A stretch of 60,587 nucleotides of DNA from Paraburkholderia silviterrae (GCF_004353915.1 NZ_SMRP01000018.1:61647-122233); one strand, 5' to 3'. Numbered from the stretch's first letter, positions 17,200-25,728 are shown. Translations and numbers: made by a program. Notes: a model not told the origin generated them from the letters alone.

Positions 17200-18041
17200 G
17201 AGTCCGCGAACCGATCGTGACACTGACCAAGAGTCGATAACTGAAGTCATCAACAAAGCGAGAGCTGATGATGGCAGCAGCCAGAGAGAGAAACGCGGTA
17301 TGAATGTCGAGGCGCGGCTCGAAGCGGATGCGCAGTTTGCCGAAACCAGCAAACCAGGCATGCGTGCGTTCGACCACCCAGCGATGCCGCCCGAGTCGCT
17401 CCTTGCTTTCCACGCCGCGCCGAGCAATGCGTGCCGTGATCCCGCGCTGTTTCAAGTACGGCCGGTAGCGGGCAAAGTCGTAGCCCTTGTCCGCATGCAG
17501 TTTGTCCGGGCGCTTGCGGGGCGGGCCGTTCAGACCAGACACTGCGGGTATCGCAGCAACCGTGGGCTCGAACGCCATCGAATCATGCCGGTTGGCGCCT
17601 GTTACCGTGATCGCCTGGGGAATACCTCTGGCATCTACGACGATGTGCCGTTTCGTCACGAGTTTGCCGCGGTCCGTTGGGTTGGGGCCGGTTTCCTGGC
17701 CCCCCGGGGGCTGGGAACGCTGGTCGCATCCAGACTCGCCCGTGCCCAATCAATCTGGTCATGTTCGTGTAACCGGCGAAGCATTGCCAGATGCAGTTTG
17801 TCCCGCACACCCGCTGCCTGCCAGTCTCGCAACCGTCGCCAGCAGGTCATGCCGCGACCGAAACCGAGTTCCGTGGCAGGTCTCCCCACGGAATGCCTAT
17901 ATGCGGAACATACAAAATGCCGTTCAATGCCGCTCGGTCATCAACCGTACGACGGCGACCGCCGTTGGGCGACGGTGTGAACGCCGGAACCAACGGTTCC
18001 AGTGCCGCCTATAGCTCATTAGTATTCTTTCGTCTTGTCAT
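17200..18041 (-). pseudogene. IS5-family transposase, broken by a stop and two frameshifts
   Basis: From an ATG at 18041 the reading starts MTRRKNTNEL, hits an in-frame TAG, then continues with LEPLVPAFTPSPNGGRRRTV and GILYVPHIGIPWGDLP. A frame change leads to CWRRLRDWQAAGVRDKLHLA and WARASLDATSVPSPRGARK. A second frame change leads to KRHIVVDARGIPQAITVTGA (DDE domain), LHADKGYDFARYRPYLKQRG and RHRWVVERTHAWFAGFGKLR. These are canonical IS427-group segments. IS1031/IS427 members can use a programmed frameshift, but the stop codon makes this copy inactive. The frame has no stop within the element and runs into the 3' end of the neighbouring gene. Confidence 0.85.
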
Positions 18042-18093
18042 GCCGCCGGAATATGGCGTTCAGGAACGAATGTCCAGGTTGTGTTAGCGACTC
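17200..18093 (-). mobile_element. Degenerate IS5-family (IS427-like) insertion sequence
   Basis: An ~894-bp element is bounded by imperfect inverted ends: GAGTCCGCGAAC at 17200 and, on the other strand, GAGTCGCTAAC at 18093. A TA flanks both ends, consistent with the short TNA/TA targets of this group. It encodes the fragmented transposase listed separately. The boundaries are my estimate from the repeats and the transposase extent. Confidence 0.6.
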
Positions 18094-18468
18094 TAAATGA
18101 GCACTATTTCAGGGAACTTGCCAAATAGGTTCGCTGAACGGAGTCAAAGGCGAGGCGTCATGGATTGACGTCGTTGGCCCGCCTCTTCGCGCCTAGCCCT
18201 TACTGGCGCGGCAGATCTCGCCAACACTCGATTTGGTGACTTCGCGATACTGCGGCCCGGAATCGAGGGTGTGAGTTCACTGGTCTTGGAAGCTAACTTC
18301 TATCTGCTCCCCGACGGCGCCTCAGCAATTCGCTACATTGCGGACGAAGAACCCGGCGCCCCTCAACGTCGGTTATGGACGAGAATTTGGCGGCCGAAAC
18401 TGAGTTCGAATGTCCGTTGCACCTTTGCAAGCTGTCGCAACTCCCGTCGGGTCGAACGGCGGATGTGG
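18094..18468. other. Gene-free interval
   Basis: No supported gene. The part next to 18469 is where the rdgC reading frame stops matching RdgC and turns into unrelated GC-rich sequence. Confidence 0.4.
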
Positions 18469-18798
18469 GTCGGTAACCTGCTCCTTGAGTTCGCGCAGCT
18501 GCTTTCGCCCCAGCTTGAAGCCCTGCTGCTCCTCGACTTCAAGCGCCCGGGCCTTGGCCACCTGATTGACGACCGACGCCGGGAGCAGCCTCTTTTCGGC
18601 ACGAAACATGAGAAACATCTGCCGGTTGGTCGAATACACGAGCGACCCGTCGTCACGCGGCGATGTCCATCCGAAGCGCTGCATCTCGACGCTGTTGCCC
18701 GGCTGAAACGCGTGGGGCGTCAGCCATTTTTCCATCTGATCGGGGGTAACGGCCCAAGGTGCCGGAAGACGATGAAGCTGAAGATTTTTGAACCACAT
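18469..18798 (-). pseudogene. rdgC: N-terminal fragment of rdgC
   Basis: From ATG 18798 the frame reads MWFKNLQLHRLPAPWAV, then TPHAFQPGNSVEMQRFGW, RQMFLMFRAEKRLLPASVV and KLGRKQLRELKEQVTD. This is the conserved N-terminal third of RdgC, a ring-shaped DNA-binding protein that limits RecA. RdgC has about 300 residues; here the match ends after about 110 residues, and unrelated codons run to a stop at 18373. The gene has been cut by a rearrangement. An intact rdgC is probably present elsewhere in the genome. Confidence 0.85.
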
Positions 18799-19018
18799 GG
18801 GAGTACGGGCAAAGTGCACCATTCTAGATGACGGTGACTCTTCCCGGCCAGTTCCTGCCACGCGCCGGCGTGCGCCCGCAGACGCTCAAACGGCCGAACC
18901 TCAGCAGGCAGCGGACGTCCACTCGCCATCCCTCTCGTCGGGCCATCGGCCACTTTCGCTTGTGTTCGTCACCTCCCTGGCTAGAGTGAAAAGTACCGTA
19001 GGGGCCTGCTTGAGGGCG

Positions 19019-19067
19019 GTCGGCCGTCGCGAATCGCGCGGACGGCCGACGGGTGCGCAAATTGCGC
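19019..19067 (+). promoter_or_regulatory. Two consecutive hairpins in the 5' leader of the beta-helix protein gene
   Basis: A perfect 10-bp stem, GTCGGCCGTC (19019-19028) with GACGGCCGAC (19041-19050), is followed by GCGCAA-A-TTGCGC (19055-19067). Both lie between 16 and 64 bp upstream of ATG 19083 and just before its AGGAG site. They could form RNA structure affecting translation or end upstream transcripts; neither is followed by a T-run. Confidence 0.5.
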
Positions 19068-19082
19068 CAACCAGGAGATAAC

Positions 19083-19517
19083 ATGAAACGCTTCATCGGG
19101 AGGCTCGGAATGAGCATTACCTCGAGGCTGACGCGGTGCACTGCGGCAGGCGCGGTTCTGCTGGCGTCCTCCGTCTTTTTCCCGTCAGCGGATGCCCAGC
19201 CCGTTACCACGGGTCCACTCAGCATCACCGGGTCGGCCGTCGTCCGCGGGCCGTTGACCGTCGATGGCTCGCTGACAGTGGCCGGTGACATCTACGCCCG
19301 CGGGCCGATCACGGCGGCCTGGATTGAACGGATTCCGCCCAACGATCCCGCCGTACGCAGGCGCCGGGGAGAAAACACGTTCGATGGCCCGCTCACTGTG
19401 CACGGTCCGCTGATCGTGCACGGCGATCTGGAAGTGGATGGTCCGATCACCGTCGGCGGCCCCGCTGGTGCTGTCGGGCGCGTGGATGCCGAGGGGCCGA
19501 TTACCGAGCGCCGTTGA
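19083..19517 (+). CDS. Secreted bactofilin-like six-residue-repeat protein
   Basis: The protein has 144 residues from ATG 19083 (AGGAG 5 nt upstream). A signal peptide covers about 1-38, with AAGAVLLASSVFFPSADAQP at its end. The mature part is made of six-residue repeats with a G-P/S-L/I-T/V-V-x pattern: GPLSIT, GPLTVD, GSLTVA, GPLTVH, GPLIVH, GDLEVD, GPITVG. A 27-residue non-repeat loop lies in the middle. This pattern is typical of right-handed beta-helices such as bactofilins (DUF583), which are normally cytosolic scaffolds of 100-200 residues. A signal peptide on one is unusual. Function unknown. Confidence 0.65.
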   Translation: MKRFIGRLGMSITSRLTRCTAAGAVLLASSVFFPSADAQPVTTGPLSITGSAVVRGPLTVDGSLTVAGDIYARGPITAAWIERIPPNDPAVRRRRGENTFDGPLTVHGPLIVHGDLEVDGPITVGGPAGAVGRVDAEGPITERR

Positions 19518-19668
19518 ATGTGCGTCGGGCGAGATGTCTCGAGGATTGTAGCGATGCGAATGGCGCAGAATACAATCACGAGCACATTCAAGCGCGTGAA
19601 AGGACGTTGCGCCTGATTCCGGTCGTTAGGGCCTAGCGTTAGCGACAACCTTGCTACAGAGAGACAAA

Positions 19669-20319
19669 ATGAAAAAAGGAAGGACGAAACTTACCCGGCA
19701 TGATGCTGAGCGCCTTTTCGAGGGTTTGCCCGCAGGGAACGTGAGTGTATCGAGCCGGCCCGTGAACCCATTTGAGCCAGGGGCGTTCGACGTGGACAAG
19801 CGCGTCGGCGTCAAAGACGAAACCAAACTCTGGAAAGACAACCTCATTACTCTTCCGATGGCGATCGAATTGCCTGCTTGTTACGCGTCGGTGGCTCGCA
19901 TGCGCGAGGCGATAGAGCGGGCGTGGCGCGTGAAATGGATGAGGGAAGGTAAAAACGAGGTTGTCACCGATTTCCCTGAGGGGTGGACGGCCGTTCGCCC
20001 GAAAAGCGGACCCATCGAGCTGCGGGATCCCTCCGGCGTTGTCCGCGCCTTATACGGGTGGGCCGAGGATGCTGAGCTCAGGATTCTGCCAAGGTATCTG
20101 GTTGAGTCGCAGGCGAACAGTTCAAGCGGACTAGGCAGCTTGCTGGTCCGCGATCGCGGGAACGGTCAAATCCTTGAGCGGTCGTCGATCTGGTCCGCTC
20201 AAACAGGTGTCAACCATCCAGATTGGACGAGGTTGTCACAGTGGCTCAGCCAACGCTATCCAGAACACCGCGATCCGCTTCGGTACTGGGATGATTGCGA
20301 GGACAACATTCAGAAATGA
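19669..20319 (+). CDS. Unknown cytosolic protein
   Basis: The protein has 216 residues, highly charged, with no signal peptide or membrane segment. I recognise no domain. Segments ARMREAIERAWRVKWMREGK and LVRDRGNGQILERSSIWSA are visible, and the tail is RYPEHRDPLRYWDDCEDN. The start at ATG 19669 is chosen by the GAGAGA upstream, which is weak. Its size and the neighbouring ankyrin protein fit the immunity or regulatory proteins found next to toxins, but no toxin partner is evident. Confidence 0.55.
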   Translation: MKKGRTKLTRHDAERLFEGLPAGNVSVSSRPVNPFEPGAFDVDKRVGVKDETKLWKDNLITLPMAIELPACYASVARMREAIERAWRVKWMREGKNEVVTDFPEGWTAVRPKSGPIELRDPSGVVRALYGWAEDAELRILPRYLVESQANSSSGLGSLLVRDRGNGQILERSSIWSAQTGVNHPDWTRLSQWLSQRYPEHRDPLRYWDDCEDNIQK

Positions 20320-20605
20320 ATTGGCTTTTTGGCTGCTTTGTTTTCGCGTCTACCTAACCCCGCTTGACGGAGCCGAAAGCAGGGCTCACCGCTTGACCGG
20401 ACTTCCGGGTTCGACCACTGCCGAAGCGGGCGCGCTGATGCTCTCAATCGCGCCAGTGCTTTCGCTTGCCCGATTCCGTTCGACAAACGAGATTGACCTG
20501 ACTTACGCGGTCACCGGGGTGCGAATGTCGGGAAAGCATTCTTTAGCGGTATTGCCGTAGCCTATATCTGAACAAGGGCGGTATCGGTCGAGCGCGGGAG
20601 CGAGA

Positions 20606-21250
20606 ATGGGCAAGCCTTCCAGAACAGCGTTATTCTCCGCGGTCCGTATCTGGGACTGGCCAACAGTCGCTGCATTATTAGCTGCGGCGCCTGAGCTCGT
20701 CGCGGCAAGTGACCCAAATGGAAAAACGGCTCTGCATTGGGCGTGCTCGGTGAAGTTTGGCAGCAGCCCACAACTGGTTGAGCCGAATGGCATCAAGACC
20801 GTCGAAATCTTGCTCGACGCAGGTGCGGATCTCGAACAGGCCGTGCCGATGGATGAGGACGAAGGCGATTTTCGCGCCACGCCGCTATGGTATGCGGTTG
20901 CCCGTGGAGAGAATTTGCCCCTCGTCGAGTTCCTTCTGCAGCGCGGCGCCAACGCAAGCTATTCGCTTTGGGCGGCAGTATGGCGTGACGACGATCTCGT
21001 ATGCCGCGCATTGTTGAAATCCAGACCAGAGCTGAATCTCAAGGCACATGGCGAGACGCCGATTTTTTATGCAGCGAGGCTCAAGCGACTCGCCACGCTG
21101 GCCCTGTTGATCGAAGCCGGAGCGGATCCGTCGATTCCCGATTCTGCAGGTCGGGACAGCGTGGCGATCGCTCGGGAACGCAAATTACCGGAGGAGATTA
21201 TCGAACAGATGGTTTCTCTACAGCGGCGTAAGCCAGGCGGCCGTGCATGA
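20606..21250 (+). CDS. Ankyrin-repeat protein
   Basis: The protein has 214 residues and about five ankyrin repeats. Recognisable units are DPNGKTALHWACSVK, VEILLDAGADLEQ, RATPLWYAVARGENLPLVEF with LLQRGANASY, and GETPIFYAARLKRLATLALL with IEAGADPSIPD. Ankyrin repeats bind other proteins. There is no signal peptide or membrane segment, so it is probably cytosolic. GGGAG lies 7 nt before the ATG. It starts 286 bp after the unknown gene on the same strand. In bacteria such proteins are often catalase-associated, toxin-immunity or effector-like; none of these can be chosen here. Confidence 0.8.
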   Translation: MGKPSRTALFSAVRIWDWPTVAALLAAAPELVAASDPNGKTALHWACSVKFGSSPQLVEPNGIKTVEILLDAGADLEQAVPMDEDEGDFRATPLWYAVARGENLPLVEFLLQRGANASYSLWAAVWRDDDLVCRALLKSRPELNLKAHGETPIFYAARLKRLATLALLIEAGADPSIPDSAGRDSVAIARERKLPEEIIEQMVSLQRRKPGGRA

Positions 21251-21443
21251 TTGGGAAATCGCGACGGGCGCTTTAGGGGCGGTAGCGGGCGGGTCGAGAT
21301 GGAGCAGGCTTGCCACGGCTAACATCAGGACATCGCAGACAGCGCACGGGATGGAGTAGACACTTCAGTGCCGCCACCACCGCGTGGGGAGATCGGATGA
21401 ACTGGCCGCTCACGCCATGACCAACCCGGGCGGGCGGTGCCGC

Positions 21444-21857
21444 TCAGTCGCTCGAAGCGCCAAAGCAGCGGCCGCACGACCGCGCCTGGCCCAGTCGCAG
21501 GCGGCCGGCACTGACTGTCGCCTCACCGCCGCACTCGCATCGGCAAACCCACAAGCCATTGCCAGCGTACCGCTCCGTCGTCAACTGGCCGAACACCTCG
21601 CCGCCCCGCAGCGCAGGCGAGCCCGGTCGTGAGCGCCATACCCGACGCTGCTCAAGGCAGCCGCAATCCCGTGTCTGGCCGCGCTCCACCGCATCCAGCC
21701 CGGCGCTCACATGGCCGCCGCACTTGCACCTCCAGAGCCACACGCCGGCGCCGCAGTACTGAAGCGCGACAAGGTCGCCGAACCTGCGGCCAGTGACATC
21801 GCGGCTCGGCGGAAAGGGCCATGCAGGCGGCAAAGGGGGAGGGATACGCGGATTCAC
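21444..21857 (-). CDS. Tandem CxCG/CGCL zinc-ribbon protein, phage-like
   Basis: The protein has 137 residues from a GTG at 21857 and holds two copies of one module. Copy one is GRRFGDLVALQYCG, WLWRCKCGG and TRDCGCLEQ. Copy two is GEVFGQLTTERYAG, WVCRCECGG and ARSCGRCFG. Each has four cysteines in a CxCG...CG(C/R)C pattern typical of small phage and mobile-element zinc-ribbon proteins. It lies in a GC-rich patch without a recognisable operon. A DNA- or RNA-binding role is likely from the fold; the target is unknown. No strong ribosome-binding site is seen. Confidence 0.6.
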   Translation of the reverse strand: MNPRIPPPLPPAWPFPPSRDVTGRRFGDLVALQYCGAGVWLWRCKCGGHVSAGLDAVERGQTRDCGCLEQRRVWRSRPGSPALRGGEVFGQLTTERYAGNGLWVCRCECGGEATVSAGRLRLGQARSCGRCFGASSD

Positions 21858-22046
21858 GACAGGTCAATGGGATTCGGCATTCTGCCTTCAAGCATAACCG
21901 CTTTCGATTCACGGCCTCGCGGCTGGGCAAAAAGTGGGGATAGAACGGTCCTGTACGGTCGATGTGGCGCTGCATCGTTTCGGCACGTGCGTGCGCATTA
22001 TGGCACCTCGCGCATGCGGCGCTGTGCCGACGGCGTGTGTTAGGCG

Positions 22047-22268
22047 TTACCTGCGTTCGCGCAGCGGCTCGAGCAAGCCCCTCAAGCCGTTATGGTCCAT
22101 CTCGTGCATCAGCGCGAGCAGGCGGCCGAGTTCGCCCCGCGGAAACCCCTCGCGTGCAAACCAGTTAAGGTAATTGCCGGGCAGGTCGGCGATGATTCGG
22201 TCTTTGTATTTGCCGAAGGGCATGGTGACGCTGACAAGGCGTTCGAGGTCTTGAACTTGCATAGGCAT
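22047..22268 (-). CDS. DUF3820-family small protein
   Basis: The protein has 73 residues: VTMPFGKYKDRIIADLPGNY, then LNWFAREGFPRGELGRLLAL and MHEMDHNGLRGLLEPL. MPFGKYKG-type starts and the LNWFxREGFPxGxLG core define DUF3820 (putative quorum-sensing-regulated virulence factor / exonuclease-associated family). The fold resembles the small domain next to DnaQ-type nucleases. I take ATG 22268 as the start, because the longer upstream frame is Cys/Arg-rich and not conserved. It looks intact. Confidence 0.8.
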   Translation of the reverse strand: MPMQVQDLERLVSVTMPFGKYKDRIIADLPGNYLNWFAREGFPRGELGRLLALMHEMDHNGLRGLLEPLRERR

Positions 22269-22767
22269 ATTATGCCGGGCTTTTCGGTTCCCACGCGCCC
22301 GGCACGGCGTGCTACAGCATGCTGGCGGGTCCAGGACTTTCAAATCTGCGAGTTCTCACTCGCGAGCCGTTCGGCAGCAATGCAGCGCTCGACGCGAGCG
22401 CGCGAAGTCCTGCTGCGGCGCGTGGCTTTCCCGTTGGCAGAGTTGCGGCAACCTTCGATTGCCGCCGCCTCGTGCTGCCGCCGGAAACGCTCGACGAAAC
22501 ACGCGTGATCGCAATGCGCTCGATGCGCCGGAAACGAGTGTGTGATCTGGCCGAAGCCGGCTGCCCTCGCGCGCGTCGAGCGCGACCTGAAAAGCGGGAA
22601 GTACGGTGCGCTTTTTCAGCGCCCGCACTTCTGGGACGCGTATTTTCTGGCGAGCGATGGGGCGCGCTGAATGGCCATCTGTTCGCCCGACAACAATCTC
22701 AACCACCCGCGCCGTCGCCCACCAACGAGATGTCCTACTATTCCTGGTGCCACTTTGACGCCGGGAG
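22269..22767. other. Gene-poor interval with a short coding remnant
   Basis: No intact gene. Around 22545-22672 on the plus strand one frame reads LARVERDLKSGKYGALFQ then PHFWDAYFLASDGAR before a TGA. This has real coding character and may be the C-terminus of a lost protein, possibly CHAT-like, but I cannot name it. It ends about 95 bp before the peptidase gene. Confidence 0.4.
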
Positions 22768-23280
22768 ATGGTCATGGCCAATTCTGAACTGGTCGCTGTC
22801 GACAGTGACGGTAACTATCAGTTCGTCTGGATGCAGGAACTCCGTTTCTCTTGTGGACCGGCCTGCGTCTACATGATCGAGCGAATAAAAAAGCAGGCAT
22901 GCCCCGCAGGAGGGGAAGAGCGAATCAGACAAATAACAGCGCTACTTCCGGAGGGCTACAGTGAGGCGCAGGGAGGAACACAGTCCTACAATGCGCTCGC
23001 CCTTGCATTGCAGGCAATCGGTTTCAGTGCGACAGCGATATTGATCGAGCATTTTCGTGACTTTCTCGCTTTGGCTTCGTTTCCATTCATCACCCGGATT
23101 GGATGGCCAGACGGCAGCGGGCATTTTGTCGTATGCGTTGCTTGCACGCGGAACGCTGAACTGGTCTGTCTTGATCCATGGGGTGGCCTGACGCAGCCTA
23201 AATTGCAGTTCATCCCGGTGTATCAGGTGCTTTACCAGAAAGGCGGGGTATTCTCCGGCCACACAGTGGTTCTGACCTAG
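22768..23280 (+). CDS. C39-like cytosolic cysteine peptidase paired with a RES-domain gene
   Basis: The protein has 170 residues. Q23 and C29 in WMQELRFSCGPACVYM have the Q-x5-C spacing of papain-fold C39 peptidases. H119 (GSGHFVVCVAC) and D136 (VCLDPWGGLTQ) complete the expected triad. C39 peptidases cut after Gly-Gly leaders in peptide export; here there is no transporter, membrane segment or signal peptide, so it is a free cytosolic form. GGGAG lies 5-9 nt before ATG 22768, with an alternative ATG at 22774. The RES-domain gene follows after 42 bp on the same strand, so the two are almost surely co-transcribed. Its substrate, perhaps the partner, is unknown. Confidence 0.75.
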   Translation: MVMANSELVAVDSDGNYQFVWMQELRFSCGPACVYMIERIKKQACPAGGEERIRQITALLPEGYSEAQGGTQSYNALALALQAIGFSATAILIEHFRDFLALASFPFITRIGWPDGSGHFVVCVACTRNAELVCLDPWGGLTQPKLQFIPVYQVLYQKGGVFSGHTVVLT

Positions 23281-23322
23281 AAAGTCTCAGAACGTCTCGC
23301 TGTTTCGATAGGAGGCCGCTCA

Positions 23323-24336
23323 ATGAACAAACTCAATCTTGCGGCGCGCCAGAAGTTGTTCGCGAAACATGCGAAGACTCTCGAAACGAAAATCCACTAC
23401 TTGCAGTTTCCAACTCGGATTATCCCAGCCGGAGCAACTGTCTTTCGTTTCGTCGAACCGCGGGACCTCGATTATTCTGATCTTTTCCGACAGCTCGATC
23501 CGGATCCGGTTGGGCAAAAGCAAGGCTCGTATTCGTTGATCAACCGCTGGAGCGGCAGAAAAGCGGACGGTATAAATCCTGGAGTCACCGCCTCATATTG
23601 GGGATCGCTTCACGGCATGTCGGCCGAAACGTTCTTCTACAGTTGCATGAAAGGCTACCACCCAAGCATCGGACCACGCCAATTGCTGCCTCCGATGACG
23701 CCGCTTGTGGTCGCAGGGGCACAAAGCTGCCTGCCCTACCATGCCGAGCAGGGTGTGCCAAGTGAACTGCCATTTAGCGGCAATCACAACAAAATTTACG
23801 ACATTCTGGTCGCAAAGACCATACGCAACATTGAAGTTGCCGACATGGACGTGACGAGCGATGGCTTCAACGAGTGGAATCGTCGCATTACGCAGGCGTT
23901 CAGGACGGAACTGGACGCTCTTGAGTTCAAGGACTTCGCTGCGGCCATCGGCGACAGCGAATTCAAGGAGCTTTCACGACTCGTTGGAAACGCGGCGTAT
24001 GCCAACGGACACGAAGGCCTTGGAGCAAAGAGCGTGCGGCGGGAGGTCTACAACGCCGAGGGCTTTGATCGAACACAGGCCAATAATCTGATCATTTTCG
24101 GTAAAGACCGTGAGCCGTTCACGGACAAACTCGTTGGCACCGGCGTGATCGAAATCCGTCCGGATCCGGTAGCGGGTGCGCAAGCCACTATTAAACCGAT
24201 GACGGTATACGGCGCGAAGGAAGAGCGCGGCCTCGTCGCGCTAAGCGGCTCCAGGCTCCCAACCTCCACTGGGCCATCAAGCGATATCTTGGCAGCGGCC
24301 TCGACAGCCGCTCAAGGTACAGAGGAGCCCAGCTAG
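23323..24336 (+). CDS. RES-domain protein (putative NAD+-targeting toxin or enzyme)
   Basis: The protein has 337 residues. The RES fold is visible in order: FRFVEPRD (R42), INRWSGRKADG (R75, R79), SYWGSLHGMSAETFFYS (E102) and GLGAKSVRREVYN (S237), then TQANNLIIFG, matching the usual N-L-V-L-F end of the domain. R, E and S are the residues that name the family. Known RES toxins (Xre-RES modules) degrade or phosphorolyse NAD+. It is longer than typical RES toxins (150-230 residues): a ~75-residue insertion (about 160-230) and a Thr/Ser/Ala-rich tail from about 310. GGAGG lies 8-12 nt upstream. No Xre antitoxin gene is adjacent. Instead a C39-like peptidase gene precedes it. Confidence 0.7.
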   Translation: MNKLNLAARQKLFAKHAKTLETKIHYLQFPTRIIPAGATVFRFVEPRDLDYSDLFRQLDPDPVGQKQGSYSLINRWSGRKADGINPGVTASYWGSLHGMSAETFFYSCMKGYHPSIGPRQLLPPMTPLVVAGAQSCLPYHAEQGVPSELPFSGNHNKIYDILVAKTIRNIEVADMDVTSDGFNEWNRRITQAFRTELDALEFKDFAAAIGDSEFKELSRLVGNAAYANGHEGLGAKSVRREVYNAEGFDRTQANNLIIFGKDREPFTDKLVGTGVIEIRPDPVAGAQATIKPMTVYGAKEERGLVALSGSRLPTSTGPSSDILAAASTAAQGTEEPS

Positions 24337-24980
24337 TCCTGGCACGCACAACTGCGCTTTTCCGGACCAGGTTGATGTTTCCTGTATCCTGGGCGCCGGT
24401 CGTTCGAGTCAACTCCGACGACAGTCCCTTGTTGGCAGGCTGCCGTCCGATGCTAATCGCGTGTCGTGTGGTTCGCACCTCGGCGGCGGTGGTCGGTAGC
24501 ATGCGACCCTAAGCGGCCTCACACGCTAGCGCAAGGACGACGGCGCTTCCAGGGTGCAACGGTCATTCAACGCCGCCTGGTAGCGGGAGATGTAACGCAC
24601 GACCGTTGGATGCGGCGTTCTGCGAGAGTTGCGGCACGCCGGTCCGCCGCGCGGACCAGGTGCCGGGCGCATACGTCGACGCACTTCGCGCATGTACGGG
24701 GCACCGAACTGTCTGTACGCCGCAGACATTCAACGACGTAGTTGTCGGCGCGCCACCACCACTCTGCGGATCGCAGCCATGCCAGCGGCTGCCGCGCAGG
24801 CCCGATTCGATCGTGCAACCTCGCGTGCCGCCTCGGGCGCGGCACACGGCACGAACATGGCATACCCCGTGCTAAAGGTTCTGCGGCTTTCCCGATATGC
24901 TAAGCTTTTAAGCAGCGCTGCGCGCAGATGTAGCGTGCGATCGATTGCTTTTCTCGGATGTATGAAGAGGAGAAGCGACC
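24337..24980. other. Gene-free interval with a zinc-ribbon-like remnant
   Basis: No intact gene. In one plus-strand frame around 24582-24650 the sequence RCNARPLDAAFCESCGTPVR resembles the zinc ribbon (CNARL.DAAFCESCG) that begins many bacterial zinc_ribbon_2 proteins, but the first cysteine and any start are missing and the downstream codons look random. The 3' end should hold the response-regulator promoter and its AAGAGGAG-like site. Confidence 0.35.
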
Positions 24981-25685
24981 ATGAAAATACTATGGGTCGA
25001 TGACCACGAAATTCTTTGCGTCGCGCTTTCCGAATATGTCCAGACACACGCGTCGGAGCTGAGCGCGACCCCGATCGACATCACGCCCGTCTTTACGCTT
25101 GCCAGCGCGCTTGAAGAAGTCAACAAGACGCCTCCACCGGACCTGGTATTCCTGGATCTCAATCTCGATGGCGAGAACCGTGGCGCGGCGACACTCGAGC
25201 ATTTCCAGGCCGGAAATCCCTCCAACGTTCCCGTGGTCATCTGCACAGGACTGGCCCCTGGAAGCGATCATGAAGTTGAAATCTTGCGAATGTGCATGCG
25301 TGACTACGCCGCTCGAGGAATCTTGTTGAAAGGAGGCGCGCACAAAAAAATGTTTGTTGGACTGAGCAGGATCTTGGGAGGTGAGATCTGGATTCCGGAA
25401 GAAGTCTTGCTCCGCTTTGCCTGCTCGACACAAGCGCCCTCGGCTAACCGGAATCAGCATCATCTTGGGCTTTCTCCGCGGGAGTGGGACTTGGCGCGTT
25501 GCATTGCACGTGGCCTCTCGGGGAAACAGATCGCAAGAGAGCTTGGCGTTTCCGAGGGACATGTCAGGCAGGTTTCTTGTGTTATTTACGACAAACTTCA
25601 AGTCAGAAACCGCGTTGAAGCGGCACTTCGAGTCAACGCCGAGCTAGCCCTTGGAAGAGGGGAAGCCGATACGCGATTGCCGTAA
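24981..25685 (+). CDS. Two-component response regulator, receiver plus LuxR-type helix-turn-helix
   Basis: The protein has 234 residues. The receiver domain (about 1-130) has the acidic pair D7-D8, the phosphoacceptor D59 in LVFLDLNLDG and K117 in ARGILLKGGA. The C-terminal NarL/LuxR helix-turn-helix (about 165-232) reads LSPREWDLARCIARGLSGKQ then IARELGVSEGHVRQVSCVIY. GAGGAG precedes the ATG by about 8 nt. It is convergent with two hybrid histidine kinases (gap 43 bp to the nearest), a likely cognate set by position only. DNA targets are unknown. Confidence 0.9.
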   Translation: MKILWVDDHEILCVALSEYVQTHASELSATPIDITPVFTLASALEEVNKTPPPDLVFLDLNLDGENRGAATLEHFQAGNPSNVPVVICTGLAPGSDHEVEILRMCMRDYAARGILLKGGAHKKMFVGLSRILGGEIWIPEEVLLRFACSTQAPSANRNQHHLGLSPREWDLARCIARGLSGKQIARELGVSEGHVRQVSCVIYDKLQVRNRVEAALRVNAELALGRGEADTRLP

Positions 25686-25728
25686 CGATCTCTGCTACAC
25701 CGCGCTCCATGTTCCCCTGCCATCACTT

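Noticed and set aside
20320..20560. Open frame between the unknown gene and the ankyrin gene
   Set aside because: The ATG overlapping the previous stop gives only 13 codons, and the longer frame has no start or motif.
22356..22781. 141-codon minus-strand frame
   Set aside because: Arg-rich and opposite a plus-strand remnant with better coding character; overlaps the start of the peptidase gene.
24582..24875. Zinc-ribbon-like RCNARPLDAAFCESCGTPVR frame
   Set aside because: Suggestive, but the first cysteine, a start codon and a coherent downstream protein are missing; kept only as a note on the interval.
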